From assembly GCA_029261835.1 (NCBI GenBank), contig JAJDAO010000072.1:200841-264840 (forward strand): a stretch of DNA of 64,000 bases, written 5' to 3'. The notes under the pieces are model-generated. The model had not been told where the DNA came from. It made no database searches and was given only the letters and a program-made list of their open reading frames with translations. Made by a program: the position numbers and the translations under genes. This DNA is from Deltaproteobacteria bacterium. Its GTDB lineage: Bacteria; Myxococcota_A; UBA9160; UBA4427. Below are positions 18,466-27,370 of this stretch, piece by piece. How positions within the stretch are numbered: position 1 is the first letter of the stretch; each line of letters begins with the position of its first letter.

Positions 18466-19410
18466 ATGACGATCACGACACCTTCGGCGCCCAGCTCTAC
18501 GTCCGCGGACTCGCGGCCCGTATCGCTGGGCGCCGCGCGCCTGACAATGGACCCGGCGCCCGCGTACCCGAGCGCGATGGTGAACGTCACGAATCGCTGC
18601 AACTTGAAGTGCCAGCACTGCTTCGTCTTTCGAGACGGAAACCCGAACGAGCTCGCGGGTGAGATGAAGCCCGAACGCGTGCTCTCCGAGCTGCGGCGCC
18701 TGCGCGACCGACACGGGCTACGCCGCATGCTGTGGATGGGCGGCGAGCCCATGCTGCGTTGGCGCACGCTCGAGAAGGGCCTGCTGCTCTTCGAACACAA
18801 CACCATCACGACCAATGGAACCGTTCCGCTGAAGGACTTCGGGCCGGACCTCATCTACGTGATCTCTCTGGACGGCCCGCGAGCCATCAACGACTCGGTA
18901 CGCGGCGAGGGCGTCTTCGATCAAGTGATGAAGACGCTGTCCGCCATCGCGGACGACTTCCGGCCCACTGTGATGATCCAGTGCGTGGTGCACCGCGAAA
19001 ACCAGGACCACCTCGCCGAGCTGGCAGAGGAGCTACTCCCCACCAGGGCCGAGGGACTGACGTTCAGCTTCTACGTACCGCGCGCCGGAGAGATCTCGTC
19101 CAGGGCGTGGGCGGACAACCAGGAACGGGAGACCGCGATCGAGATCGTCTTCGATCTCAAGCGCCGCTATCCGGAATTCATCTGGAACTCGAGCCGAAGC
19201 CTCGATCTGATGCGCCCCGCGACCGCCAAGCTCGTCACCGACAACTGCCCGCTGCTACAGCTGGCGCTTCCGCTCTACATCGAGGGGGACGACTTCACCA
19301 CTCCCTTCTGCTGCTACGGAAACGATGTCGACTGCGATCGCTGCGGAGCCTGGGGCGTCTTCTCCACAGCGTGCAAGATCCCCGGTCCGTGGGATTCGCC
19401 GAGCACCTGA
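18466..19410 (+). CDS. Radical SAM protein with C-terminal cysteine cluster
   Basis: A 314-residue radical SAM enzyme. The AdoMet [4Fe-4S] motif is Cys45-x3-Cys49-x2-Cys52, and the GGEPMLRW segment (GGEP, AdoMet amino binding) lies near residue 88. The C-terminus has an extra cysteine group (CCYGNDVDCDRC), suggesting an auxiliary cluster like those of SPASM or twitch-domain maturases, which modify peptides or small molecules. No precursor peptide is recognisable nearby. It lies between a beta-barrel gene and the taurine aminotransferase gene, 95 bp upstream of the latter, and may be unrelated to taurine metabolism. Confidence 0.85.
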   Translation: MTITTPSAPSSTSADSRPVSLGAARLTMDPAPAYPSAMVNVTNRCNLKCQHCFVFRDGNPNELAGEMKPERVLSELRRLRDRHGLRRMLWMGGEPMLRWRTLEKGLLLFEHNTITTNGTVPLKDFGPDLIYVISLDGPRAINDSVRGEGVFDQVMKTLSAIADDFRPTVMIQCVVHRENQDHLAELAEELLPTRAEGLTFSFYVPRAGEISSRAWADNQERETAIEIVFDLKRRYPEFIWNSSRSLDLMRPATAKLVTDNCPLLQLALPLYIEGDDFTTPFCCYGNDVDCDRCGAWGVFSTACKIPGPWDSPST

Positions 19411-19505
19411 CTCCGCGTCGCGCTCGCATCACGGCGGAGCAGCGGGGCCCCCCATCGTGTAGACTCGCCACGCGGCCAGCGGGCTCTCGGAATGGGCTCG
19501 TCGCG

Positions 19506-20876
19506 ATGCCCGGCGTCAGAGACCACGCGTCCCACACAGGGATTCAGCGCTTTACCCCCAACGCAGCGGACGCCGAGATGGAAGAGCTCACACCCTACTG
19601 GCTGCCCTTCACGCCCAACCGGCTGTTCAAGAAGGAACCGCGGCTGCTGACGCGCGCCGAGGGCATGTATTTCTGGAACGCCCAAGGAGACCGGCTCCTC
19701 GACGGCTGCTCGGGACTGTTCTGCTGCGCGCTCGGCCACGGTCGGCGCGAGATCATCGACGCGATCTCACAGCAGTACGCCGAGCTCGACTTCAGCCCCC
19801 CCTTCCAGTACAGCCACCCGCGCGCCCTCGAGCTCGCCGGCATGCTGGCCGACGTCACACCCACGCACCTCGATCGCATCTTCTTCACGAACTCGGGCTC
19901 AGAGGCAGTCGACACCGCCATGAAGATCGCGCTGCTCTACCACCGCAGCCGCGGTGAGGGACAGCGGCAGCGATTCGTGAGTCGCGAGCGCGCCTACCAC
20001 GGCGTGAACTTCGGCGGCGTCTCGCTCAGCGGCATGGTGAAGAACCGCGAGAGCTTCGGCCCCGGACTGCCGGGAGTCGTCCACATGCGGCACACCTGGC
20101 TCGAGGCCAACCGTTTCGCGCGTGGGCAGGGCGAGCACGGCGCCGAGCTTGCAGATGACTTGCGGCGCTTCGTGAATCTCTACGGCGCCGACACGATCGC
20201 GGCCTGCTTCGTCGAGCCGATCGCCGGCTCGACCGGCATCCTCGTGCCGCCGCGGGGCTACTTGAAGCGGCTGCGCGAGATCTGCGACGAGCACGGCATC
20301 CTGCTCGTATTCGACGAGGTCATCACCGGTTTTGGGCGCACCGGCAAGGCCTTCGCTGCCGACAGCTTCGAGGTGACTCCGGACATCATCACGATGGCGA
20401 AGGCCATCACCAATGGCGTCATTCCAATGGGCGCAGTGGCGGTCGCCAAGGACGTCTACGAGTGCATCACCGCCGCGGCGCCGGAGGGCATGATCGAGTT
20501 CTTCCACGGCTATACCTACTCCGCACATCCGCTGGCCTGTGCCGCGGGAATCGCGGCCCAGAAGATCTACCGCGAGGAAGGCATCTTCGAACGCGCTGCG
20601 CGGCTCGCGCCCCACTTCGAGCAGCGCGTCTTCGAGCTGAGCAAGCTGCCGATCGTGCAAGATATCCGTAGCTATGGGCTGCTGGCTGGGATCGACCTCG
20701 AACCGGGCGAGAGCGCGGGTGCCAGGGGGTACGCAGCACTTCAACGCTTCTTCGCAGCGGGGCTGGTGGTGCGCGTCACCGCCGATACGATCATCCTGGC
20801 CCCAGCCCTGATCGCTGAAACCGAACAGTTGGACCGCATTCTGGAGATCGTGTCCCAGGTGCTGACTTCGCTGTGA
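19506..20876 (+). CDS. tpa: Class III aminotransferase, probable taurine-pyruvate aminotransferase
   Basis: A 456-residue PLP enzyme of the omega-aminotransferase group. The class III signature is clear: LLVFDEVITGFGRTGK, then the PLP-binding Lys299 in MAKAITNG. NSGSEAVDTAMK binds the cofactor phosphate, and FFHGYTYSAHPLA is a segment I associate with taurine- and beta-alanine-pyruvate transaminases. The start is taken at 19506; an ATG at 19578 is an alternative. The assignment to taurine rests mainly on the next two genes, xsc (27 bp later) and ackA, which complete taurine dissimilation. The product from taurine would be sulfoacetaldehyde, with alanine formed from pyruvate. Confidence 0.85.
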   Translation: MPGVRDHASHTGIQRFTPNAADAEMEELTPYWLPFTPNRLFKKEPRLLTRAEGMYFWNAQGDRLLDGCSGLFCCALGHGRREIIDAISQQYAELDFSPPFQYSHPRALELAGMLADVTPTHLDRIFFTNSGSEAVDTAMKIALLYHRSRGEGQRQRFVSRERAYHGVNFGGVSLSGMVKNRESFGPGLPGVVHMRHTWLEANRFARGQGEHGAELADDLRRFVNLYGADTIAACFVEPIAGSTGILVPPRGYLKRLREICDEHGILLVFDEVITGFGRTGKAFAADSFEVTPDIITMAKAITNGVIPMGAVAVAKDVYECITAAAPEGMIEFFHGYTYSAHPLACAAGIAAQKIYREEGIFERAARLAPHFEQRVFELSKLPIVQDIRSYGLLAGIDLEPGESAGARGYAALQRFFAAGLVVRVTADTIILAPALIAETEQLDRILEIVSQVLTSL

Positions 20877-20903
20877 TTTCACCCTGACACTGGGAAAGAC
20901 ACC

Positions 20904-22622
20904 ATGACGCAAATGACATCTTCCGAGGCCTTCGTCGAACAGCTCGTCGCAGAGGGTGTAAGCGACGTATTCGGGATCGTGGGCTCTGCCTATATGGACG
21001 CGCTCGATCTATTCCCGCCCGCCGGGATTCGCTTCATCTCTGTGGCGCACGAGCAGAACGCAGCCCACATGGCCGACGGCTATGCGCGGGCCACCAATCG
21101 CCACGGCGTCTGCGTGGGACAGAATGGGCCGGGCATTACCAACTTCGTCACCGCCATCGCCGCGGCCTACTGGGCACACTCCCCAGTCGTCGCCATCACG
21201 CCGGAGACGGGCAGCACCACCATGGGGCTCGGCGGCTTCCAGGAAACCAACCAGCTGCCGATCTTCAGCGACATCACGAAGTTTCAGGCACATGTGAGCC
21301 GGCCGGACCGCATCGCGGAGTTCACGCATCGCGCATTCACCATCGCCATGGCGGAGCGCGGGCCAGTGCAGCTCAATATCCCACGCGACCACTTCTACGG
21401 AGAATTCGACGCCCACATCGCGCCGGCCCAGCGCGTCGAACGCGGCCCGGGCGGCGACGAGAGCCTCGCGCAGGCGGTCGAGATCCTGGCTGCCGCCGAT
21501 TTCCCGGTCATCCTAATGGGCGGCGGCGTCATCATGTCTGGAGCAGGCGACGCAGCTCGAGCACTGGCCGAGCACCTTCAAGCGCCGGTGGTCACCAGCT
21601 ACCAGCACAACGACGCCTTCCCGGCATCTCATCCACTGATGTGCGGCCCGCTCGGCTATCAAGGGTCGAAGACAGCCATGCGCATCATCGCGCAGGCCGA
21701 TGCGATTCTGGCACTGGGAAGCCGCCTCGGTCCGTTCGGCACGTTGCAGCAGTATGGCATCGACTACTGGCCCGAGAATGCGCGCGTCGTGCAGGTCGAT
21801 ACGGACCATCGCGTGCTCGGGCTGGTGAAGGACGTGGCTGTGGGGATCCATGGCGATGCCCGGGCCACGGCTGGTGCACTGCTGGAACGGCTTTGCGCGC
21901 TGGGAGAAGGCGTACGCTGCTTGCGCACCACCGCGAAGCGAACCGCCGAGATCGAGACACAGCGAAAGGATTGGGAGAGCGAGCTGGACGAGCTGTCGAG
22001 TGGGCAGGGAACACCGATGCCGCCGCGCCGCGCGCTGCGCGAGCTCGAGAGAGCGATGCCGAGCAACGCCATGGTGACGACCGACATCGGCAACATCTGC
22101 TCGGTGGCGAACAGCTACCTACGCTTCGAGCAGCCGCAGAGCTTCTTCGCCCCGATGCAATTCGGCAACTGCGGCTACGCTTTCCCCACCGCCATGGGGG
22201 CCAAGATTGCCAGACCCGAGCGGCCCGCCGTCGCCTACGTGGGTGATGGCGCCTGGGGCATGAGCCTGACCGAAGTGATGACGTGCGCGAGAGAGAACAT
22301 TCCCGTCACCGCGGTCGTATTCAACAATGGCCAGTGGGGCGCGGAGAAGAAGAACCAGATCGACTACTACGGTGATCGTTACGTGGGCACGAACCTCGAA
22401 AACCCGAGCTTCGCCGCCATCGCCCGGGCCATGGGAGCTGACGGCGTCACGGTCGATCAAGCCGATCAGGTGGGGGACGCGCTGCGCGCCGCCACGGCGT
22501 CCGATCGCTGCACGGTTCTGGAGCTGATGGTCGACCGCGAGCTCGCCGAGCCGTTCCGTCGGGACGCGCTACGCGACCCCGTCCGGCTGCTCGAGAAGTA
22601 TCGAGACTTCGTCGCTCGCTGA
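20904..22622 (+). CDS. xsc: Sulfoacetaldehyde acetyltransferase
   Basis: A 572-residue thiamine-diphosphate enzyme of the acetolactate synthase superfamily. Glu50 in VAHEQNAAHMADGYAR is the cofactor-activating glutamate. The ThDP-Mg motif runs from GDG at 447-449 to NN at 474-475. The sequence NNGQWGAEKKNQ immediately after it, and PETGSTTMGLGGFQETNQLPIF in the N-terminal domain, are characteristic of Xsc. It converts sulfoacetaldehyde plus phosphate to acetyl phosphate and sulfite in the cytoplasm. Gene order with an aminotransferase before it and acetate kinase after it supports the assignment. Confidence 0.93.
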   Translation: MTQMTSSEAFVEQLVAEGVSDVFGIVGSAYMDALDLFPPAGIRFISVAHEQNAAHMADGYARATNRHGVCVGQNGPGITNFVTAIAAAYWAHSPVVAITPETGSTTMGLGGFQETNQLPIFSDITKFQAHVSRPDRIAEFTHRAFTIAMAERGPVQLNIPRDHFYGEFDAHIAPAQRVERGPGGDESLAQAVEILAAADFPVILMGGGVIMSGAGDAARALAEHLQAPVVTSYQHNDAFPASHPLMCGPLGYQGSKTAMRIIAQADAILALGSRLGPFGTLQQYGIDYWPENARVVQVDTDHRVLGLVKDVAVGIHGDARATAGALLERLCALGEGVRCLRTTAKRTAEIETQRKDWESELDELSSGQGTPMPPRRALRELERAMPSNAMVTTDIGNICSVANSYLRFEQPQSFFAPMQFGNCGYAFPTAMGAKIARPERPAVAYVGDGAWGMSLTEVMTCARENIPVTAVVFNNGQWGAEKKNQIDYYGDRYVGTNLENPSFAAIARAMGADGVTVDQADQVGDALRAATASDRCTVLELMVDRELAEPFRRDALRDPVRLLEKYRDFVAR

Positions 22623-22680
22623 GGGGGCGGCACGGCTCACCGCCCAAAGGGCCTCCGATCTGGGAAGACGCACCAAACCC

Positions 22681-23880
22681 ATGCAGATCCTCGTGCTCAA
22701 TTGCGGTTCGTCCTCGGTCAAGTTCGCACTGCTCGACGCAGCGACGGAGGAAGAGCAAGTCCGGGGCGTGGCGGAGAATCTGGACGCCAGCCATCCACCC
22801 CGACTTCGTTGGAGAGATGGCGGCGGCCAGCACTCGCGCGCACTCGAAGCCGCCGATCACCAGACCGCCCTCAATGAGATCTGCGCCCTGCTGCGATCGG
22901 ACCGCGAACAGTGGCATGCAATCAACGCCGTCGGCCATCGCGTGGTTCACGGCGGTGAGGCGTTCACCCGCTCGGCGCTGATCGATGTCTCGGTGGTGGA
23001 GCGCATCGCGGCCCTCTCGCCCCTTGCGCCACTCCACAATCCGCTGAACCTGCTCGGGATACACACGCTGCGAGAGGCTCTTCCCGCGCTGCCCCATGTG
23101 GCGGTCTTCGACACAGCCTTTCACCAGACGTTGCCGCCGAGAGCCTTCCACTACGCGCTGCCGCAGAAGCTCTACCGCGAGCTTGGCGTGCGGCGCTACG
23201 GCTTCCACGGAAGCTCCCACGCCTACGTCGCACACGAAGCGATTCGGCGCCTCGACCTCGATCTCGCCGAGAGCGCCGTCATCACGGCGCATCTGGGCAA
23301 TGGCTGTAGCGCGACGGCGGTCGACGGCGGTCGCAGCGTCGACACCAGTATGGGCTTGAGTCCGCTCGAGGGTCTGGTGATGGGGACCCGCTCCGGCGAT
23401 GTCGACCCCGGGCTGCACGAGCTTCTCGCAAGACGCCTCGGCCTCGACATCTCGGGCACCACGGACCTCTTGAATCGCGAGAGTGGGCTACTCGGCGTAT
23501 CGGGCCTGAGCAATGACATGCGAACGCTCTGGCAGCGGGCGGAGAGTGGAGACGAGGACGCAGGCCTGGCGGTCGAGCTCTTCTGCTATCGGCTGGCGAA
23601 GTACGTGTCAGCGTTGGTCGTGCCACTCGGGCGCCTGGACGCGCTGGTGTTCACCGGCGGCATCGGTGAAAACGCCGCGGGGATTCGAGAGCGCGTACTC
23701 GCGCTGCTCGGACACCTCGGCATGCGCGTGGACGCGGAGCGCAACGCGAAGCATGGAGAGGGATCCAAGGGTGTCATCAGCGACGCTGGACCGCCGGTGG
23801 CCCTGGTTATTGCCAGTGACGAAGAGCTGCTGATCGCACGCGAGACGGCGGCCGAGCTCGCGCAAAGCCCCGCCCCATAG
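22681..23880 (+). CDS. ackA: Acetate kinase
   Basis: A 399-residue protein carrying both acetokinase signatures, VLNCGSSSVKF at residues 4-14 and YGFHGSSHAYVA near 180, plus the later GGIGENAAGIRE phosphate-loop segment. It transfers phosphate from acetyl phosphate to ADP, forming acetate and ATP. Placed 58 bp after xsc, it is well sited to harvest the acetyl phosphate from sulfoacetaldehyde by substrate-level phosphorylation. Many aerobic taurine users instead place phosphotransacetylase (pta) here; I see none in the window. Confidence 0.95.
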   Translation: MQILVLNCGSSSVKFALLDAATEEEQVRGVAENLDASHPPRLRWRDGGGQHSRALEAADHQTALNEICALLRSDREQWHAINAVGHRVVHGGEAFTRSALIDVSVVERIAALSPLAPLHNPLNLLGIHTLREALPALPHVAVFDTAFHQTLPPRAFHYALPQKLYRELGVRRYGFHGSSHAYVAHEAIRRLDLDLAESAVITAHLGNGCSATAVDGGRSVDTSMGLSPLEGLVMGTRSGDVDPGLHELLARRLGLDISGTTDLLNRESGLLGVSGLSNDMRTLWQRAESGDEDAGLAVELFCYRLAKYVSALVVPLGRLDALVFTGGIGENAAGIRERVLALLGHLGMRVDAERNAKHGEGSKGVISDAGPPVALVIASDEELLIARETAAELAQSPAP

Positions 23881-24044
23881 AGAGCGATCTCCTCTTCACC
23901 GCCATGGGACTTCTGAAAGTCGATGACGCCGGGGAGATCCAGGGCTGCACGCGCATCGGTATTCGCCAGCATGAGTCCCAGGCCGGTGAAGATCAGTGCA
24001 CAGCAGGAATAGCCGAGCCGGTGTACCCACTTGGCATTCGACAT
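23586..24044 (-). CDS. Possible small secreted ORF running antisense into ackA
   Basis: The first 33 residues look like a genuine signal peptide (charged start, hydrophobic core, cleavage after TDARA), and GAGAGGACGAG lies upstream of the ATG at 24044. The gene would follow the SDR gene by 33 bp on the same strand. After about 55 residues, however, the frame runs antisense through the 3' end of ackA and becomes Ser/Arg-rich filler, so only the part from about 23881 to 24044 looks real. It may be the 5' remnant of a lost gene or a frameshifted small protein. Confidence 0.25.
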   Translation of the reverse strand: MSNAKWVHRLGYSCCALIFTGLGLMLANTDARAALDLPGVIDFQKSHGGEEEIALYGAGLCASSAAVSRAISSSSSLAITRATGGPASLMTPLDPSPCFALRSASTRMPRCPSSASTRSRIPAAFSPMPPVNTSASRRPSGTTNADTYFASR

Positions 24045-24077
24045 GTCGGTATCTCGTCCTCTCGCCTTCTGGATGCG

Positions 24078-24842
24078 CTAGCGAATCATCACCGCCCCGC
24101 CGTCCACCGGCAGCGTCTGCCCCGTGACGTAGCGGGCATCATCACTCGCCAGGAAGACCGCTACCGGTCCGATGTCCCGCTCGCAGTCGCCGATGCGTGC
24201 GATGGGTTGGCCCGCGGTCATGTGCTCTTCCATATGCGGGGCGTTCTCGAGGAACGCCGCGACGCCGGGAGACTTCGCAAAGGGACAGATGATGTTGACG
24301 TTGATGCCGTCGGCGCCCCACTCGCGCGCCGCCGTCTTGCTGAGGGCGCGGATCGCCTCCTTGTTGGCGCCGTAGGCACCCTGGCCCGCCATACCGTCCA
24401 GGCCGGCACCGGACGCGATGTTGATGATTCGTCCCCCGCGCTGCTTCAGATGCGGCTGGCAGACTTGCATGAAGTAGTACGTACCGCGAAATCCCGTGTT
24501 GAAACACTGGTCGACGATTTCGTCCGTATGCTCCATTAGCGGGACCGGCAAGAGCGGAGCGCGGTGCGCGTTGTTGACGAGGATGTCGAGCTGCCCGAAA
24601 GCCTCGAGCGCGCTCGCAACCGCAGCTTCTACGCTGCTTCGCGAGCTGACATCGCAGCGGGCGAAGTGCGCGCGCTGGCCCAGCGCTTCGATCTCGTCGA
24701 CGACCTTCGTACCCGACTCGGCATTCAGATCGACGATGACGACGCGCGCCCCCTCACGCGCCAACGCCAGCGCAATGCCGCGGCCCACACCTTGGCCCGC
24801 TCCGGTGACGATCGCGACCCTTCCCTCGAGTCTTGCGCTCAT
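24078..24842 (-). CDS. SDR-family oxidoreductase
   Basis: A 254-residue classical short-chain dehydrogenase. The cofactor motif TGAGQGVG is at residues 13-20, the structural motif is NNAH (usually NNAG), and the catalytic residues are Ser in NIASG, then YGANK. An Asp at the end of strand 2 (VIVDLN) favours NAD(H). The C-terminal TLPVDGG motif is conserved. It would oxidise or reduce a hydroxyl/carbonyl group, often in fatty-acyl or steroid metabolism. It is downstream of the M20 peptidase gene on the minus strand, 117 bp away. Confidence 0.88.
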   Translation of the reverse strand: MSARLEGRVAIVTGAGQGVGRGIALALAREGARVVIVDLNAESGTKVVDEIEALGQRAHFARCDVSSRSSVEAAVASALEAFGQLDILVNNAHRAPLLPVPLMEHTDEIVDQCFNTGFRGTYYFMQVCQPHLKQRGGRIINIASGAGLDGMAGQGAYGANKEAIRALSKTAAREWGADGINVNIICPFAKSPGVAAFLENAPHMEEHMTAGQPIARIGDCERDIGPVAVFLASDDARYVTGQTLPVDGGAVMIR

Positions 24843-24959
24843 ATCTTCCTCACTCTGCTGCTCCGGACATCGGGAGCTCTGGCATCTTCTCCGCCGCCGT
24901 CTCGCTGGACGGGCTCGGGACTTGCGAGAAGAGCTGGCCGCTGCGGCACTCGTCTCGCG

Positions 24960-26450
24960 CTACAGGGCTCCCGCACCCGCCGAAGGGTCTGCAGCATTGC
25001 GGATGATCTGGCCGTAGTAGCGAACAACGTTGGCATAGTTCGCCACCGCGACGCGCTCGTTGGTGCCATGGATCCGCGCCATGTCTGCCTTGCTGACGCG
25101 CCAGGGAACAAAGCGATAGACATCTCGCGAGATGACTTCATAGTGACGGGAGTCGGTTCCGCCCAACACCAGGCCGGGCGCCACCACGACGTCGGGGAAC
25201 ACCTCGCGAACGGAGCGCTCGATGACGCGAAAGCCGTCCGCCTCAGGCGAGGAAACCCGGGAGGGCTCGTTGCCCGCATCGTCCAACGGCTCCACGCTGA
25301 CCGCCGGATCCTCGACCACGCTGCGCGCGTGGGCGAGAACGCTCTCGAGACTGTCGCCCGGCATAATCCGGAAGTTGACGACGGCGTAGGCTTCAGTCGG
25401 CAGCACATTCTCTTTGACGCCGCCGCGAATGATGGTCGGGGCCGTGGTCGTTCGCAGCATGGCGTTCGTGGCGGCGCTTCGCTCCATCACGGTCGTGATC
25501 ACCGGCCCCGTCAGCCAGCGATTGGCGAGGGCCAGGCGCATGCCGAGGCCCATCTCGGGCACCAGGAAATCGAACAACTCTTCGATCGGCCCGTCGGGCG
25601 CGATCGGCATCGGGCTCGCCTCGAGGGCCGCGACCGCGCGCGCCAGGGCGCCGAGCGTCGTCTCGCGTGGTGGCGTCGCCGAATGGCCGCCGCGAACGCG
25701 CGCGGTGAGGCGCAGGGAGACGTAGCCCTTCTCCGCGAGACCGACCAACGCGATGGGCTTCTCGAAGCCGGGCATGATGCCCTCGACGATCACCATTCCC
25801 TCGTCGATCGTGTAAGCGAGCCTTACGCCCCGCTTCTCGAGCAGCTTCGCGATGCGGAGGGCACCTTCGAAGCCTCCAACCTCCTCGTCGTGCCCGAAGG
25901 CGAGATAGATGGTTCGCGCCGGAGCCGTGAAGCCACTGGCGATCAAGGCTTCGATCGCCTCGAGGGACGCCGTAACGGAAGACTTCGTGTCTATGGCACC
26001 GCGACCCCAGACGTAGCCATCCGCAATGACGCCGCCAAAGGGGGGGTGCACCCACTCGCCCTCGGTTCCTGGCTCTACCGGCACAACATCGAGATGCGAC
26101 ATCAGCATGATGGGCTCGCGTGTCGCGTCCGTTCCCTGCCAGCGATAGAGAAGTGAGTAACCGTTCACCCGCTCGCGGCTGAGCGTCTGATGAACGAGCG
26201 GATAGAGCTGCTCGAGCCGGGCGTGGAGCGCCAGAAAAGTCGCGCCATCGAAGTCGGCGGGATTCTGATGGGAGATCGTCTCGAGCTTCAGAACCTCCGC
26301 CAGGCGGCGAACCACGGCGCTCTCGTCCACGTCAATGGTTGCGACCGGGGGAAAGCTGCCCTGCCTCGACTCGAGCAGCAGCGCGTTGCCGGCGAACACG
26401 GCAACGAGAATGCCGAACACCGCCAGCACGATCACCAGAAATCGCTTCAC
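24960..26450 (-). CDS. M20-family metallopeptidase, PM20D1/carboxypeptidase S-like
   Basis: A 496-residue enzyme starting at a GTG at 26450, whose first base overlaps the stop of the upstream alpha/beta hydrolase (GTGA). An N-terminal hydrophobic segment (FLVIVLAVFGILVAVFAG) anchors or exports it. Di-zinc motifs appear in order: MSHLDVVPV, GRGAIDTKS, HDEEVGG (catalytic Glu pair) and a late GGTDSRHYE. The length and N-terminal anchor resemble the PM20D1/CPS1 subgroup, which hydrolyses or condenses N-acyl amino acids and peptides. The substrate is not determined. Confidence 0.87.
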   Translation of the reverse strand: MKRFLVIVLAVFGILVAVFAGNALLLESRQGSFPPVATIDVDESAVVRRLAEVLKLETISHQNPADFDGATFLALHARLEQLYPLVHQTLSRERVNGYSLLYRWQGTDATREPIMLMSHLDVVPVEPGTEGEWVHPPFGGVIADGYVWGRGAIDTKSSVTASLEAIEALIASGFTAPARTIYLAFGHDEEVGGFEGALRIAKLLEKRGVRLAYTIDEGMVIVEGIMPGFEKPIALVGLAEKGYVSLRLTARVRGGHSATPPRETTLGALARAVAALEASPMPIAPDGPIEELFDFLVPEMGLGMRLALANRWLTGPVITTVMERSAATNAMLRTTTAPTIIRGGVKENVLPTEAYAVVNFRIMPGDSLESVLAHARSVVEDPAVSVEPLDDAGNEPSRVSSPEADGFRVIERSVREVFPDVVVAPGLVLGGTDSRHYEVISRDVYRFVPWRVSKADMARIHGTNERVAVANYANVVRYYGQIIRNAADPSAGAGAL

Positions 26451-27241
26451 GACCACCTCGCTTGTTGCTTGTCGAGAAAGGCGCCCACCACGTCGTTGAA
26501 GTGGTCCGCGTCCTCGAAGTAGCTCGAGTGGCCGACATCGGGGAAGTGAGCCAGCTCGGATCCGGGAATACGCGCGGCCACGTCCTCGAGCACCGCGGGT
26601 GCAAAGAGCTGATCCCGAGCAGCCGAGATGACGAGCGTCGGGACGTCGTAGCAAGCGAGCGCCTCTTCGGGCAGCTGCGCCGCCGAATCGGAGAAAGTCG
26701 CGAACGCCTGCAGCTCGAGACCCGGATTCAAGGCAGAGATCTGGTCGTAGAGAAACGCCATGGCGGGCTCGCGCTCGGGGTAATCGGGCGCCAACGCCGC
26801 GTTGCCCCGGATGCCCTCGCTGCCGATCCGGCTGCCGATGTGCGCACGCGCCTCGGCGGCCTTCTCCGTGTCGAGCCCGCCGGGCGTCCCACTGAGCACG
26901 AGTGCGACGACTCGCTCGGGACTCTGCACGGCCATCGGAAGCCCCGTCCAGCCCCCCATCGACTGGCACACCAGCGCGGCCCGCTCGATCTGCTCGCGAT
27001 CGAGGATGGCTCGTAGATCATCGGGGAAGCGGGCTGGATGAAAGTCATCCGTCTCGCAGCTCGAGCGGCCGAAGCCGCGATGGTCGAATGCCAGAACGCG
27101 GTAGCCCCGCCCGACGAAGAACGGGACCTGCTGCCACCAGCTCAGCGCGCTCCCCCCCATGCCATGGGCGAATACGATCGCGGGGCCCTCCCCTTGCACC
27201 TCGTAGTAGATCTCGCATCCGTGGCTGGGGGCACTCGGCAT
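26447..27241 (-). CDS. Alpha/beta hydrolase
   Basis: A 264-residue alpha/beta-hydrolase-fold protein. It has the oxyanion motif AHGMGGS, the nucleophile elbow CQSMGG (Ser; a GxSxG variant with Cys first), an acid segment SAARDQLF and the final GHSSY histidine. These make a complete catalytic triad, as in esterases, C-C hydrolases and haloperoxidase-like enzymes. It is translationally coupled to the M20 peptidase gene downstream. The 129-bp gap upstream separates it from the divergent MaoC hydratase gene and must contain both promoters. Confidence 0.85.
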   Translation of the reverse strand: MPSAPSHGCEIYYEVQGEGPAIVFAHGMGGSALSWWQQVPFFVGRGYRVLAFDHRGFGRSSCETDDFHPARFPDDLRAILDREQIERAALVCQSMGGWTGLPMAVQSPERVVALVLSGTPGGLDTEKAAEARAHIGSRIGSEGIRGNAALAPDYPEREPAMAFLYDQISALNPGLELQAFATFSDSAAQLPEEALACYDVPTLVISAARDQLFAPAVLEDVAARIPGSELAHFPDVGHSSYFEDADHFNDVVGAFLDKQQARWS

Positions 27242-27370
27242 GGGCGAAGCCTACCACGAGTCATGGCTCGTGCGGCCACGGCGGACAGAGCATCTTCTTG
27301 GCACGAAGTGCCTCGGTCGGCTTCACTGTGGGGAGAAACGTGAGTGCGCGCTCGAAATAGGGGAGGAACC

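Noticed and set aside
18732-19505. N-terminal extension of the aminotransferase frame back to 18732
   Set aside because: It overlaps the radical SAM gene in another frame and adds only Arg/Gly-rich sequence; the ATG at 19506 gives a normal-sized protein.
24564-26156. 530-residue plus-strand frame opposite the M20 peptidase and SDR genes
   Set aside because: Both minus-strand genes have intact catalytic motifs and coupled starts; the plus-strand frame spans their junction without any motif.
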